This document shows positions 5,561 through 10,809 of a stretch of DNA of 10,809 nucleotides, piece by piece (within the stretch, counting starts at the first letter, position 1; every line of letters starts with the position of its first letter). The notes under the pieces were generated by a model that did no database searches, was not told the origin of the DNA, and saw only the letters and a list, made by a program, of their open reading frames with translations. A program made the position numbers and the translations under genes. Source of the stretch: an uncultured Oscillospiraceae bacterium (GTDB lineage Bacteria > Bacillota > Clostridia > Oscillospirales > Oscillospiraceae); NCBI GenBank assembly GCA_934573735.1, contig CAKTMC010000027.1:1-10809 (forward strand), in the 5' to 3' direction.

Positions 5561-6931
5561 TTATTTCAGCTCCATAATTATTTTCTTAAAATACTCGCCG
5601 CGCTGGGCAAAGTTCTTGAATTTATCAAATGCGGCGCAGGCGGGGGAAAGCAGCACCGTGTCGCCCTCCTCGGCAGAGGCGGCGGCCGCCAGAACAGCCT
5701 CGGTAAAATCGTCTATTAAATAAAGCTCCGGAGCACCGGGCTGATAATATTTTGACGACATTATAGAGTCGCGTATCTTTTCGGCGGTGTCGCCTGTCAG
5801 ATAAACTCGTTTTGAATACAAGCAAAGCTCGTTTCCAAAACCATCAAACGGAATGTGCTTATCATATCCTCCGGCGATGACGATAGGCTTTGTTTTGAGC
5901 GCGTGAAGCCCTGCCGCGGTGCGGGTCGGGCTGGTGCCTATGGAGTCGTTTATATAGCGCACTCCGCGCAGCTCACGCACAAGCTCCAGCCTATGCTCAA
6001 CTCCGGCAAAGCTCATAGCGACCTTGCGGCAAAGCTCGTCGGAGACAAGCCCCTCTACGGCGGTAAAGGCTGCAAGGTAGTTCTGGACGTTATGCTTACC
6101 GGGGAGCTTTATCTCGTCCTCGCGCATGAGCGGGCGGCCGAAGCGGAAAAGCTCGCCATCCATGCAGTAGGAACCGTTATTTATGCATTTTTTGTCCGTG
6201 AAATAATAAATATCCGAATGGGAGAGAGCTTTATAATACTCTGTATGCTCATCGTCAAGATTGAGAATAAGCTTATCCTCCGGACGCTGGCGGGTAAAAA
6301 TAGCGCTCTTTGCGTCTATATAATCCTGAAAATCCTTGTGCTTATCGAGATGATTTGGCGCGACGTTTGTAATAAGCGCGATATCGGGGCGGCAGCTCAT
6401 GCTGTGAAGCTGGAAGCTGCTGAGCTCGAGCACGGCAAAGTCCTCGGGGCGAATATCCGGCGTTTCACAGAGCAGCGGATGACCGATGTTGCCGCCGAGA
6501 TGCACCCGCTTCCCCGCCGCCTTGAGAAGCTCGGAAATGATGGTCGTGGTCGTTGTTTTGCCGTCGCTGCCGGTGACGGCGATTATTTTGCATGGGCACA
6601 GCGCGAAAAAGAGCTCCATTTCAGAGCTTATCACGCTGCCGCGCGCCTTTGCCGCCTCAAGATGCGGATCAAATGGCATGAGCCCCGGTGTGCGGAAGAT
6701 TATGTCCTCATCAAGATTTTCAAGATAATCCTCGCCGAGACGGAGCTTTACACCCATGGAGAGGAGCTTTTCTCCCTCCCCCTCCAGAGCGTCGATATCG
6801 CGTCTGTCGCAGGCGGTGACCTTGCAGCCGTTTTCGGCAAGCAGCTCTATAAGCGGGGTATTGCTCACGCCGATACCGATAACGGCTATGCTTTTGCTTT
6901 TTATCGAGTCGATATATTCTGAAAGAGTCAT
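5561..6931 (-). CDS. murD: UDP-N-acetylmuramoylalanine--D-glutamate ligase MurD
   Basis: Adds D-glutamate to UDP-MurNAc-L-Ala in the cytoplasmic stage of peptidoglycan synthesis, using ATP. I place the start at ATG 6929-6931 (456 aa), because GGAGAG lies 6 nt upstream. A TTG at 6941-6943 in the same frame overlaps that Shine-Dalgarno and is less likely. Domains: N-terminal UDP-binding Rossmann-like part (SIAVIGIGVSNTPLIELL), ATP P-loop GSDGKTT (about 121-127), the NHLDKH metal-binding region, DAKSAIF with the lysine (about 208) expected to be carbamylated, and the C-terminal HRLELV...YINDSIGTSP and GGYDK elements. It is first in a minus-strand series with the PLP enzyme, yunB and ligA. It stands alone, away from the usual dcw cluster genes (mraY, murG, ftsW), which is common in Clostridia. 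Confidence 0.97.
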   Translation of the reverse strand: MTLSEYIDSIKSKSIAVIGIGVSNTPLIELLAENGCKVTACDRRDIDALEGEGEKLLSMGVKLRLGEDYLENLDEDIIFRTPGLMPFDPHLEAAKARGSVISSEMELFFALCPCKIIAVTGSDGKTTTTTIISELLKAAGKRVHLGGNIGHPLLCETPDIRPEDFAVLELSSFQLHSMSCRPDIALITNVAPNHLDKHKDFQDYIDAKSAIFTRQRPEDKLILNLDDEHTEYYKALSHSDIYYFTDKKCINNGSYCMDGELFRFGRPLMREDEIKLPGKHNVQNYLAAFTAVEGLVSDELCRKVAMSFAGVEHRLELVRELRGVRYINDSIGTSPTRTAAGLHALKTKPIVIAGGYDKHIPFDGFGNELCLYSKRVYLTGDTAEKIRDSIMSSKYYQPGAPELYLIDDFTEAVLAAAASAEEGDTVLLSPACAAFDKFKNFAQRGEYFKKIIMELK

Positions 6932-6977
6932 AACGCTCTCCAATCTAATTAAATATTAAAACGCGCTCTAAAATAAT

Positions 6978-7006
6978 ATTATAAAACTTTCTTCCGACAA
7001 ATACAA
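6978..7006 (-). promoter_or_regulatory. Sigma-A-type promoter for the murD operon
   Basis: On the minus strand TTGTAT (7006-7001) and a perfect TATAAT (6983-6978) are separated by 17 bp. The start site should fall near 6971, leaving a 40-nt leader before the murD ATG. It is back to back with the rnpB promoter. Confidence 0.72.
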
Positions 7007-7014
7007 GAATATTA

Positions 7015-7043
7015 TTGACTTATTCCGAAAAAATGATTAAAAT
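7015..7043 (+). promoter_or_regulatory. Sigma-A-type promoter for rnpB
   Basis: TTGACT (7015-7020), a 17-bp spacer and TAAAAT (7038-7043). The predicted start, about 7050-7051, coincides with the first base of the RNase P P1 helix, as expected for a promoter making RNA that needs no 5' trimming. Confidence 0.82.
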
Positions 7044-7050
7044 ATATCAG

Positions 7051-7392
7051 ATGAGCAGGTCAAACGACCGCGGGCGCAAGGCGAAAGCCTGCGTATGAGG
7101 AAAGTCCGGGCTCCACAGGGCAAGGATAACGGGTAACGCCCGCCAGGGGTGACCCTCGGACAAGTGCAACAGAAATATACCGCCCCGTTATCGGGGTAAG
7201 GGTGGAAAGGCGAGGTAAGAGCTCACCCGCCGCATGGAGACATGCCGGCGCTGTAAACTCTATCCGGAGCAACACCGTGGGAGAACATATGACCGGCCCG
7301 GTCGTTCTCAGGAGGTGGCTTGAACCACGCGGCAACGTGTGGTCTAGATAGATGGTCGTTCACGACAGAACCCGGCTTACAGACCTGCTCAT
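7051..7392 (+). ncRNA. rnpB: RNase P RNA, class A
   Basis: The catalytic RNA of ribonuclease P, which removes 5' leaders from pre-tRNAs. The ends pair as an 11-bp P1 helix (ATGAGCAGGTC at 7051-7061 with GACCTGCTCAT at 7382-7392). The universal core is present: GAGGAAAGTCC (7097-7107) near the 5' side and ACAGAACCCGGCTTAC (7365-7380) near the 3' side, which form P4. The GGTGGAAAGGCGAGGTAAGAG region and the GGAGCAACACC segment also fit. About 342 nt is normal for class A. The 3' end is followed by TTTTATT, but no separate terminator hairpin is seen, so read-through into the next gene is possible. An open frame on the opposite strand here is a by-product of structure. Confidence 0.97.
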
Positions 7393-7428
7393 TTTATTAG
7401 ATATATATAAAAAGCAAGGATTGATTTT

Positions 7429-7770
7429 ATGCATATTCCCGAAGAAGAAATACACTACCACACCCATGCCGACGGCACGGTCCACGCACATTCTCATGGA
7501 CACACTCATACTCACACGCAGACCAAGGCGGTTATAAACCGTCTTTCCCGAGCCATCGGTCATCTTGAGTCCGTAAAGCGCATGGTCGAGAGCGGGCGCG
7601 ATTGCAGCGAGGTTTTGGTTCAGCTTGCCGCCGTCCGCTCCGCATTGAACAATACGGCAAAGGTCATACTCAAGGATCATCTCGAGCACTGCATCGCGGA
7701 CGCTGCCGGAGACGATAGCAGTGAGGAGCTTGCAGCACTCTACGACGCGATAGACAAGTTCATGTCTTAA
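7429..7770 (+). CDS. CsoR/RcnR-family metal-sensing repressor with His-rich N-terminal tail
   Basis: 113 aa; ATG at 7429 with AAGGA 8 nt upstream. Residues 33-113 form the all-helical CsoR/FrmR/RcnR domain (INRLSRAIGHLESVKRMVE, then RDCSEVLVQLAAVRSALNN). Cys59, His84 and Cys88 have exactly the spacing (+25, +4) of the Cys-His-Cys copper(I) site of CsoR, so a copper or similar soft-metal sensor is the best guess. The first 30 residues contain nine His between residues 9 and 29, mostly alternating (HAHSHGHTHTHT), a possible extra nickel, zinc or copper binding tail. The gene is 36 nt after rnpB; the only promoter candidate between them is weak (TTACAG 7377-7382, GATATA 7400-7405, 17-bp spacer). 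No metal transporter or chaperone is adjacent, so its targets lie elsewhere. A persulphide or other sensor role in the same family cannot be excluded. Confidence 0.88.
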   Translation: MHIPEEEIHYHTHADGTVHAHSHGHTHTHTQTKAVINRLSRAIGHLESVKRMVESGRDCSEVLVQLAAVRSALNNTAKVILKDHLEHCIADAAGDDSSEELAALYDAIDKFMS

Positions 7771-7965
7771 AAATCAAGTATTAAAATCATGCCATAAAAA
7801 GACCGCGCAGAAAAACACTGCGCGGTTAACAGGCTGATATCATGCCATGATTTGTCCGGGCAGCCGGTGGACTCCCGCAGCGCGGTGACTCTCCATTTCC
7901 CCGGACCCGATAAGAATAGCGCTTCGCGGGCGATTTTTTTGCCGAAGCGGAGCAAAAAGTTTTTG
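7771..7965. other. Gene-poor, dyad-rich stretch between csoR and the tRNA promoter
   Basis: No convincing gene. A 62-codon minus-strand frame (7767-7955, TTG start) has no Shine-Dalgarno and overlaps all the dyads. Paired elements seen: AAATCATG near 7784 with CATGATTT near 7846; the terminator stem 7802-7826; GTCCGGG 7854-7860 with CCCGGAC 7900-7906, enclosing CCGC-AGC-GCGG; and CGCTTCG near 7920 with CGAAGCG near 7943. ATCATGCCAT occurs twice, on either side of the terminator stem. This could be a structured RNA on either strand. It does not match any riboswitch or RNA family I can recognise. Confidence 0.4.
7796..7826 (-). terminator. Rho-independent terminator pointing left
   Basis: A perfect 9-bp GC-rich stem (7802-7810 with 7818-7826), 7-nt loop, then C and five T on the minus strand (7801-7796). 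It would stop transcripts coming from the asnA side or any minus-strand RNA from 7827-7965. On the plus strand the stem has no T-run, so it is a weaker end for csoR. Confidence 0.65.
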
Positions 7966-7994
7966 TTGAAATTTTTTGCGCGGAGTGTTATAAT
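7966..7994 (+). promoter_or_regulatory. Promoter of the tRNA-Gly gene
   Basis: TTGAAA (7966-7971), a 17-bp spacer and a perfect TATAAT (7989-7994). The start site should be near 8001, 11 nt before the mature tRNA. Confidence 0.85.
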
Positions 7995-8011
7995 AAATAA
8001 GCATTAATTTT

Positions 8012-8085
8012 GCGGATGTAGTTCATCGGTAGAACTCCGGCTTCCCAAGCCGATAAGGTGGGTTCGACTCCCATCATCCGCTCCA
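8012..8085 (+). tRNA. tRNA-Gly, anticodon CCC
   Basis: 74 nt with the 3' CCA encoded. Acceptor stem GCGGATG/CATCCGC is perfect, the D stem is GTTC/GAAC, the anticodon stem CCGGC/GCCGA has a C-A mismatch at its first pair, the loop TTCCCAA has anticodon CCC (8044-8046), and the T arm is GTGGG-TTCGACT-CCCAT. The variable region is 4 nt. It reads GGG codons. Confidence 0.97.
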
Positions 8086-8113
8086 ATTCCCCGTTTTTAC
8101 GGGGAATTTTTTT
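8086..8113 (+). terminator. Terminator of the tRNA-Gly gene
   Basis: A 9-bp stem ATTCCCCGT/ACGGGGAAT (8086-8094 with 8099-8107) with a TTTT loop, running into seven T (8107-8113). It directly follows the encoded CCA. Confidence 0.93.
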
Positions 8114-8139
8114 GCCTATTTTCCGGTTCTAAAATAAAA

Positions 8140-9153
8140 TCAAAGCAATATTACACCGGCGTCACTACAGGTCTTTTCGGTGTATTCGTCCCAGACGGAG
8201 GCCTGAACCTCGCCGATATGCGCCTTGCCGAGCAGGAGCATCGAGAGTCTTGACTGACCGATGCCGCCGCCGATGGTCAGCGGCAACTCGCCGGAGAGGA
8301 GCATTTTATGATACGGAAGCTCACGGCGCGAGTCGCAGCCGGAAATATGAAGCTGAGAGTCCAGTGCGGCGGGATCTACTCGGATGCCCATGGAGGATAT
8401 CTCCATGGCGCAGCCGAGCAAGTCATCCCAGAACATAATATCTCCGTTGAGCGTCCAGTCATCATAGTCCGGGGCGCGTCCGTCATGGCGCTTACCCGAG
8501 CTCAGAGCGCCGCCGATGCCGATGATAAAGGCAGTCTTATGCTCCTTGAGATAGGCGTTTTCGCGCTGCTTCGGCGTAAGCTCCGGATACAAGTCCTCAA
8601 GCTGCTGACTCGTGACGAAGGAGACGCGGCGCTCCAGCTTGCCGAGTGGCTTCAGGAGGGGGTATATCGCCTGCATGGTGTCCTGCGTGTCGCAAATCGC
8701 CTCGACAATGTCCATGACCGTGGACTTCAAATAGTCGATATTGCGGTTTTCGGGCAGGATGACCTTCTCCCAGTCCCACTGGTCAACGTAGACTGAGTGG
8801 AGATTATCAAGCTCATCCTCGTCGCGGCGGATGGCGTTCATATCGGTATATAGTCCCTTGCCGGGATAAAAGCCATAGCGCTTGAGCGCGAGACGCTTCC
8901 ATTTTGCAAGCGACTGCACGACCTCCGCCTGCTTATCGGAGCGGAGAATATCGAACATTACGGGGCGCTCAACGCCGTTGAGGTTATCGTTAAGTCCTGA
9001 GCTCTCCTCGACAAAGAGCGGCGCGGAGACGCGGTAAAGATTGAGCAGCGCTCCGAGTCTGTCCTCGAAAAGACGCTTCAAAAGGCTAATTGCTTTTTGC
9101 GTATCGTATATGCTCAGGAGACTTTTATACCCTTCGGGAATGACGGTTTTCAT
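8140..9153 (-). CDS. asnA: Asparagine synthetase AsnA (ammonia-dependent)
   Basis: Makes L-asparagine from L-aspartate and ammonia, with ATP cleaved to AMP and PPi. The 337 aa fit the AsnA family (about 330 aa), a relative of class II aminoacyl-tRNA synthetases. Landmarks: VSAPLFVEESSGLNDNLNG near residues 42-60, VERPVMFDI, the WKRLALKRYGF helix, DQWDWEKVI (about 128-136), the FIIGIGGALSSGKRHDGRAPDYDDW stretch, and the C-terminal GGGIGQSRLSMLLL, the family's motif-3-like ATP-binding segment. ATG at 9151-9153 with AAGG 7 nt upstream. It lies 29 nt after the DUF4364 gene with no promoter in the gap, so co-transcription from the promoter at 9732-9761 is likely. No minus-strand terminator directly follows it; the next left-facing one is at 7796-7826. 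Confidence 0.97.
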   Translation of the reverse strand: MKTVIPEGYKSLLSIYDTQKAISLLKRLFEDRLGALLNLYRVSAPLFVEESSGLNDNLNGVERPVMFDILRSDKQAEVVQSLAKWKRLALKRYGFYPGKGLYTDMNAIRRDEDELDNLHSVYVDQWDWEKVILPENRNIDYLKSTVMDIVEAICDTQDTMQAIYPLLKPLGKLERRVSFVTSQQLEDLYPELTPKQRENAYLKEHKTAFIIGIGGALSSGKRHDGRAPDYDDWTLNGDIMFWDDLLGCAMEISSMGIRVDPAALDSQLHISGCDSRRELPYHKMLLSGELPLTIGGGIGQSRLSMLLLGKAHIGEVQASVWDEYTEKTCSDAGVILL

Positions 9154-9182
9154 GCTTTTACCTTCTTAATAAAATAATATTA

Positions 9183-9695
9183 TTACATGAACATTTCGGC
9201 TATGCGCTGGTAATATTCCTCGGCCTTGCGGCGGAAGTTCTTCTCTATCTGCTGTGCCTGCTCATCACCGGCGCACAAAAATCTGAGGTCGATTATCTCG
9301 CCCTTGCCGTCGGACATCGCAAGATGCACCATGCAGCCGTCCTCATTGGTCGTATGCTCGGCGGTTATCATTGCGGCGCGGCGCATACGCTCCTCCACCG
9401 GGGCAAGGAGCTTTAGCGCCTTGCTGCGCACCGAATAGGGCAGGCTCGACTCTACGGCATCCGCGTTCCATGCGCCCTTCTCGGTTATCTGATAGCCCTC
9501 CGGCGTTTCGGTGATGTTGCCGTTTTCGACAAGGTCGCTGAGACACTCGGAATAGTCAAAGTAACCTATTCCGTCGTCACACTGACACAGCTCGCCGAGA
9601 GTTTCCGGCTCTACGACTCCGGGCAGACGGCGGAGGATGAATAATATAAGTATTTTTATATCAAGCTCTTCGTGTATAAATCCAAATCTGTCCAT
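9183..9695 (-). CDS. DUF4364 family protein (putative winged-helix regulator)
   Basis: 170 aa from ATG 9693-9695, chosen because AGGCGG lies about 9 nt upstream. An in-frame ATG at 9711-9713 lacks a Shine-Dalgarno. The protein starts FGFIHEELDIKILILFIL, the typical opening of DUF4364 proteins of Clostridia, followed by a winged-helix-like half (about 15-75; SECLSDLVENGNITETPEGYQITEKG) and an alpha/beta C-terminal half ending in a Lys/Arg/Glu-rich helix. The family has no established function. The PadR-like N-terminal pattern suggests DNA or partner binding, which is inference. It shares a transcript with asnA by position, and is divergent from the unknown gene at 9843. Confidence 0.85.
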   Translation of the reverse strand: MDRFGFIHEELDIKILILFILRRLPGVVEPETLGELCQCDDGIGYFDYSECLSDLVENGNITETPEGYQITEKGAWNADAVESSLPYSVRSKALKLLAPVEERMRRAAMITAEHTTNEDGCMVHLAMSDGKGEIIDLRFLCAGDEQAQQIEKNFRRKAEEYYQRIAEMFM

Positions 9696-9731
9696 AGTAT
9701 TACACCGCCTCATGATTTACTCAATAAAAGC

Positions 9732-9761
9732 ATTATATAACGAAGGGGCGCATTTTTTCAA
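9732..9761 (-). promoter_or_regulatory. Promoter for the DUF4364-asnA operon
   Basis: On the minus strand TTGAAA (9761-9756), an 18-bp spacer and TATAAT (9737-9732). The start should lie near 9725, about 30 nt before the chosen ATG. Confidence 0.75.
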
Positions 9762-9842
9762 GTATAAATTCACACTTATGGCTCTTATCAGCATAGACTG
9801 TACTGAAGTTTGCTTCAATCCAGTAAACAGGAGGTCATATCT

Positions 9843-10634
9843 ATGGCTGACAGAGTTGTGCCCGGGCCGGTCGAGGGCTCGGCATGCATCCGCGAAGCCG
9901 TATGCATCAATACGAAGAAAATCTTCGATAGCTGCCGCGACAAGGACTGCGTTGACGATCTGCGCGTATTTCCGACCGTTACGTCCCAGTCCTACATAGA
10001 GAATGCTCTCAGCATACGCCCTAAGTCTGCGGAGCTGCTGTACGTCCAGCTAAGCGTGGAGCCGATAAGCTTTAACCGCGGATATTACACCGTTGACTGC
10101 ACCTATTTCTATAAGCTCTATGGCGAGACCTTCCCTGCCGCACAGAGCATTAGCGGACTTGCGATATTCGATAAGCGCGTTATGCTGTTCGGAGGGAGCG
10201 GGCGCGTCAAGAGCTTTGTTTCCGATACGGCGACGCCCATCGTCCGGGCTGATGATCTGCCGAGGGGCGTTGTAGAGTCCGTTGACCCGATAGCGCTGCA
10301 TATGAAGCTTGTTGACGCCGCATCTCAGGTCACGACGGAGCTTGAGCAGCGCAATGTGCCGGACTTTATAAGTGCGGCCTTCCCCGAGGCGCTTGTGACA
10401 ACCGACACGGCGCGGCGCTGGTATGCTACGATAGGGCAGTTTTCTATAATCCGGCTTGAGCGCGATACTCAGCTTTTGATACCGGCCTATGATTATTGTA
10501 TGCCGGATAAGGAGTGCCCCGGCACCTCGGAGGATGACCCTTGCGCGCTTTTCGGGAAGATACGCTTCCCGGTGGAGGAATTCTTCCCGCCGGACACTGC
10601 GGAGGAGAGCAGCGACTACAGGACTTTTGCATAG
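9843..10634 (+). CDS. Conserved clostridial protein of unknown function
   Basis: 263 aa from ATG 9843, with AGGAGGT 7 nt upstream; an earlier in-frame TTG at 9810 is unlikely. No signal peptide or membrane segment is visible. Eight Cys (15, 21, 31, 36, 86, 219, 225, 234) are concentrated at the ends: ACIREAVC and SCRDKDC near the start, DYCMPDKECPG and EDDPCALF near the end. The middle is beta-rich (VEPISFNRGYYTVDCTYFY, then IFDKRVMLFG) and the C-terminus reads FPVEEFFPPD. I recognise the pattern NRGYYTVD...FDKRV.LFG...LLIPAYDYC from hypothetical proteins of many Clostridia, several of which carry extra Cys clusters in the middle that this one lacks. No function is known to me; a spore or cell-surface role is a guess. 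It has its own leader, with a weak sigma-E-like -10 (CATAGACT, about 9791-9798). Confidence 0.75.
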   Translation: MADRVVPGPVEGSACIREAVCINTKKIFDSCRDKDCVDDLRVFPTVTSQSYIENALSIRPKSAELLYVQLSVEPISFNRGYYTVDCTYFYKLYGETFPAAQSISGLAIFDKRVMLFGGSGRVKSFVSDTATPIVRADDLPRGVVESVDPIALHMKLVDAASQVTTELEQRNVPDFISAAFPEALVTTDTARRWYATIGQFSIIRLERDTQLLIPAYDYCMPDKECPGTSEDDPCALFGKIRFPVEEFFPPDTAEESSDYRTFA

Positions 10635-10640
10635 CTTATT

Positions 10641-10669
10641 AAAAATCGAGCCGTTAATTCGGCTCGATT
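10641..10669 (-). terminator. Rho-independent terminator facing left (first hairpin of the array)
   Basis: The stem AATCGAGCCG/CGGCTCGATT with a 6-nt loop runs into TTTTT on the minus strand, a typical terminator form. It implies a leftward gene or RNA to the right of the window. It may also serve as a 3' stabilising structure for the plus-strand gene ending at 10634. Confidence 0.55.
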
Positions 10670-10781
10670 CAAGGCGTCGACAAAGTTCGACGCCTTGAAA
10701 ACTTATTCAGGAGTATTCAAAAATACTCCTGACAGCCTGTAGACAAACCCGCTTTAGGCATAGGACGGAAGCGGGTTTGTC
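10644..10781. repeat. Array of four consecutive perfect hairpins
   Basis: Four inverted repeats follow one another almost without gaps: 10644-10653/10660-10669 (10 bp, loop 6), 10669-10680/10687-10698 (12 bp, loop 6), 10707-10717/10722-10732 (11 bp, loop 4) and 10742-10754/10769-10781 (13 bp, loop 14). All are mismatch-free and their sequences are unrelated. Only the first has a proper T-run, and that on the minus strand (10645-10641), so it can end leftward transcripts. None has a T-run on the plus strand. The array starts 10 nt after the stop of the unknown gene. The last 28 bases of the window after it show nothing definite. Confidence 0.85.
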
Positions 10782-10809
10782 GTGTAAATGTTGAAAAAAT
10801 TGCCGAAGA

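Noticed and set aside
5855..6922. 355-codon open frame on the plus strand
   Set aside because: It lies wholly antisense to murD, has no family resemblance, and is explained by murD codon bias.
6941..6943. TTG as murD start
   Set aside because: It overlaps the GGAGAG ribosome binding site of the better ATG at 6929-6931.
7060..7335. 91-codon minus-strand frame inside rnpB
   Set aside because: It lies within the RNase P RNA, whose structure is fully accounted for.
7854..7906. Cobalamin- or glycine-type riboswitch suggested by GC-rich paired segments
   Set aside because: The conserved core motifs of those families could not be found on either strand, and no suitable gene follows.
7767..7955. 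62-codon minus-strand frame between csoR and the tRNA
   Set aside because: TTG start, no Shine-Dalgarno, no recognisable protein, and it passes through a terminator stem.
10644..10781. CRISPR array or integron attC cluster
   Set aside because: The four hairpins do not share a sequence and have no regular spacers or conserved recombination core, so neither label fits.

Overview
The window looks like a chromosomal segment of a spore-forming, moderately GC-rich Clostridia, most likely an Oscillospiraceae/Ruminococcaceae-type gut Firmicute. The grounds are a CotJ spore-coat operon, YunB, DUF4364, a CsoR-type repressor with a His-rich tail, class A RNase P RNA, AGGAGG-type ribosome binding sites, and a fragment of an integrative element of the kind common in gut Firmicutes. 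The lineage is inferred from gene content; no database search was possible.

Left end (1-635): one extremity of an integrative/conjugative-type element. It holds the start of a winged-helix replication-initiator-like gene reading leftwards off the window, a leader with inverted repeats and two terminator-like hairpins, and a junction inside cotJC. The cotJC reading frame stops at residue 140, just after the element joins, and lacks the C-terminal part with the second manganese-catalase metal site. The remaining cotJ operon is next to it, with CotJA and CotJB fused into one 147-aa protein.

Middle (1044-6931, minus strand): murD, a methionine gamma-lyase-family PLP enzyme, the sporulation gene yunB, ligA and the cotJ genes all read leftwards with short gaps. 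A sigma-A-like promoter lies before murD. A long hairpin traps the Shine-Dalgarno sequence of cotJAB, and a smaller hairpin sits on the yunB start. These could separate sporulation genes from vegetative read-through.

Centre right (7015-8113, plus strand): a divergent promoter drives rnpB. A csoR-family gene follows 36 nt later with no clear promoter or terminator between them. Next is a gene-poor, dyad-rich stretch with a terminator pointing left, then tRNA-Gly(CCC) with a near-consensus promoter and a textbook terminator.

Right end: asnA and a DUF4364 gene lie on the minus strand behind a good promoter. Divergent from them is a conserved clostridial protein of unknown role. It is followed by four consecutive perfect hairpins (10644-10781) that no annotated gene explains.

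The observations most worth checking are the element inside cotJC (possible skin-like developmental interruption or simple inactivation), the CotJA-CotJB fusion with its RBS-sequestering leader, and the four-hairpin array.
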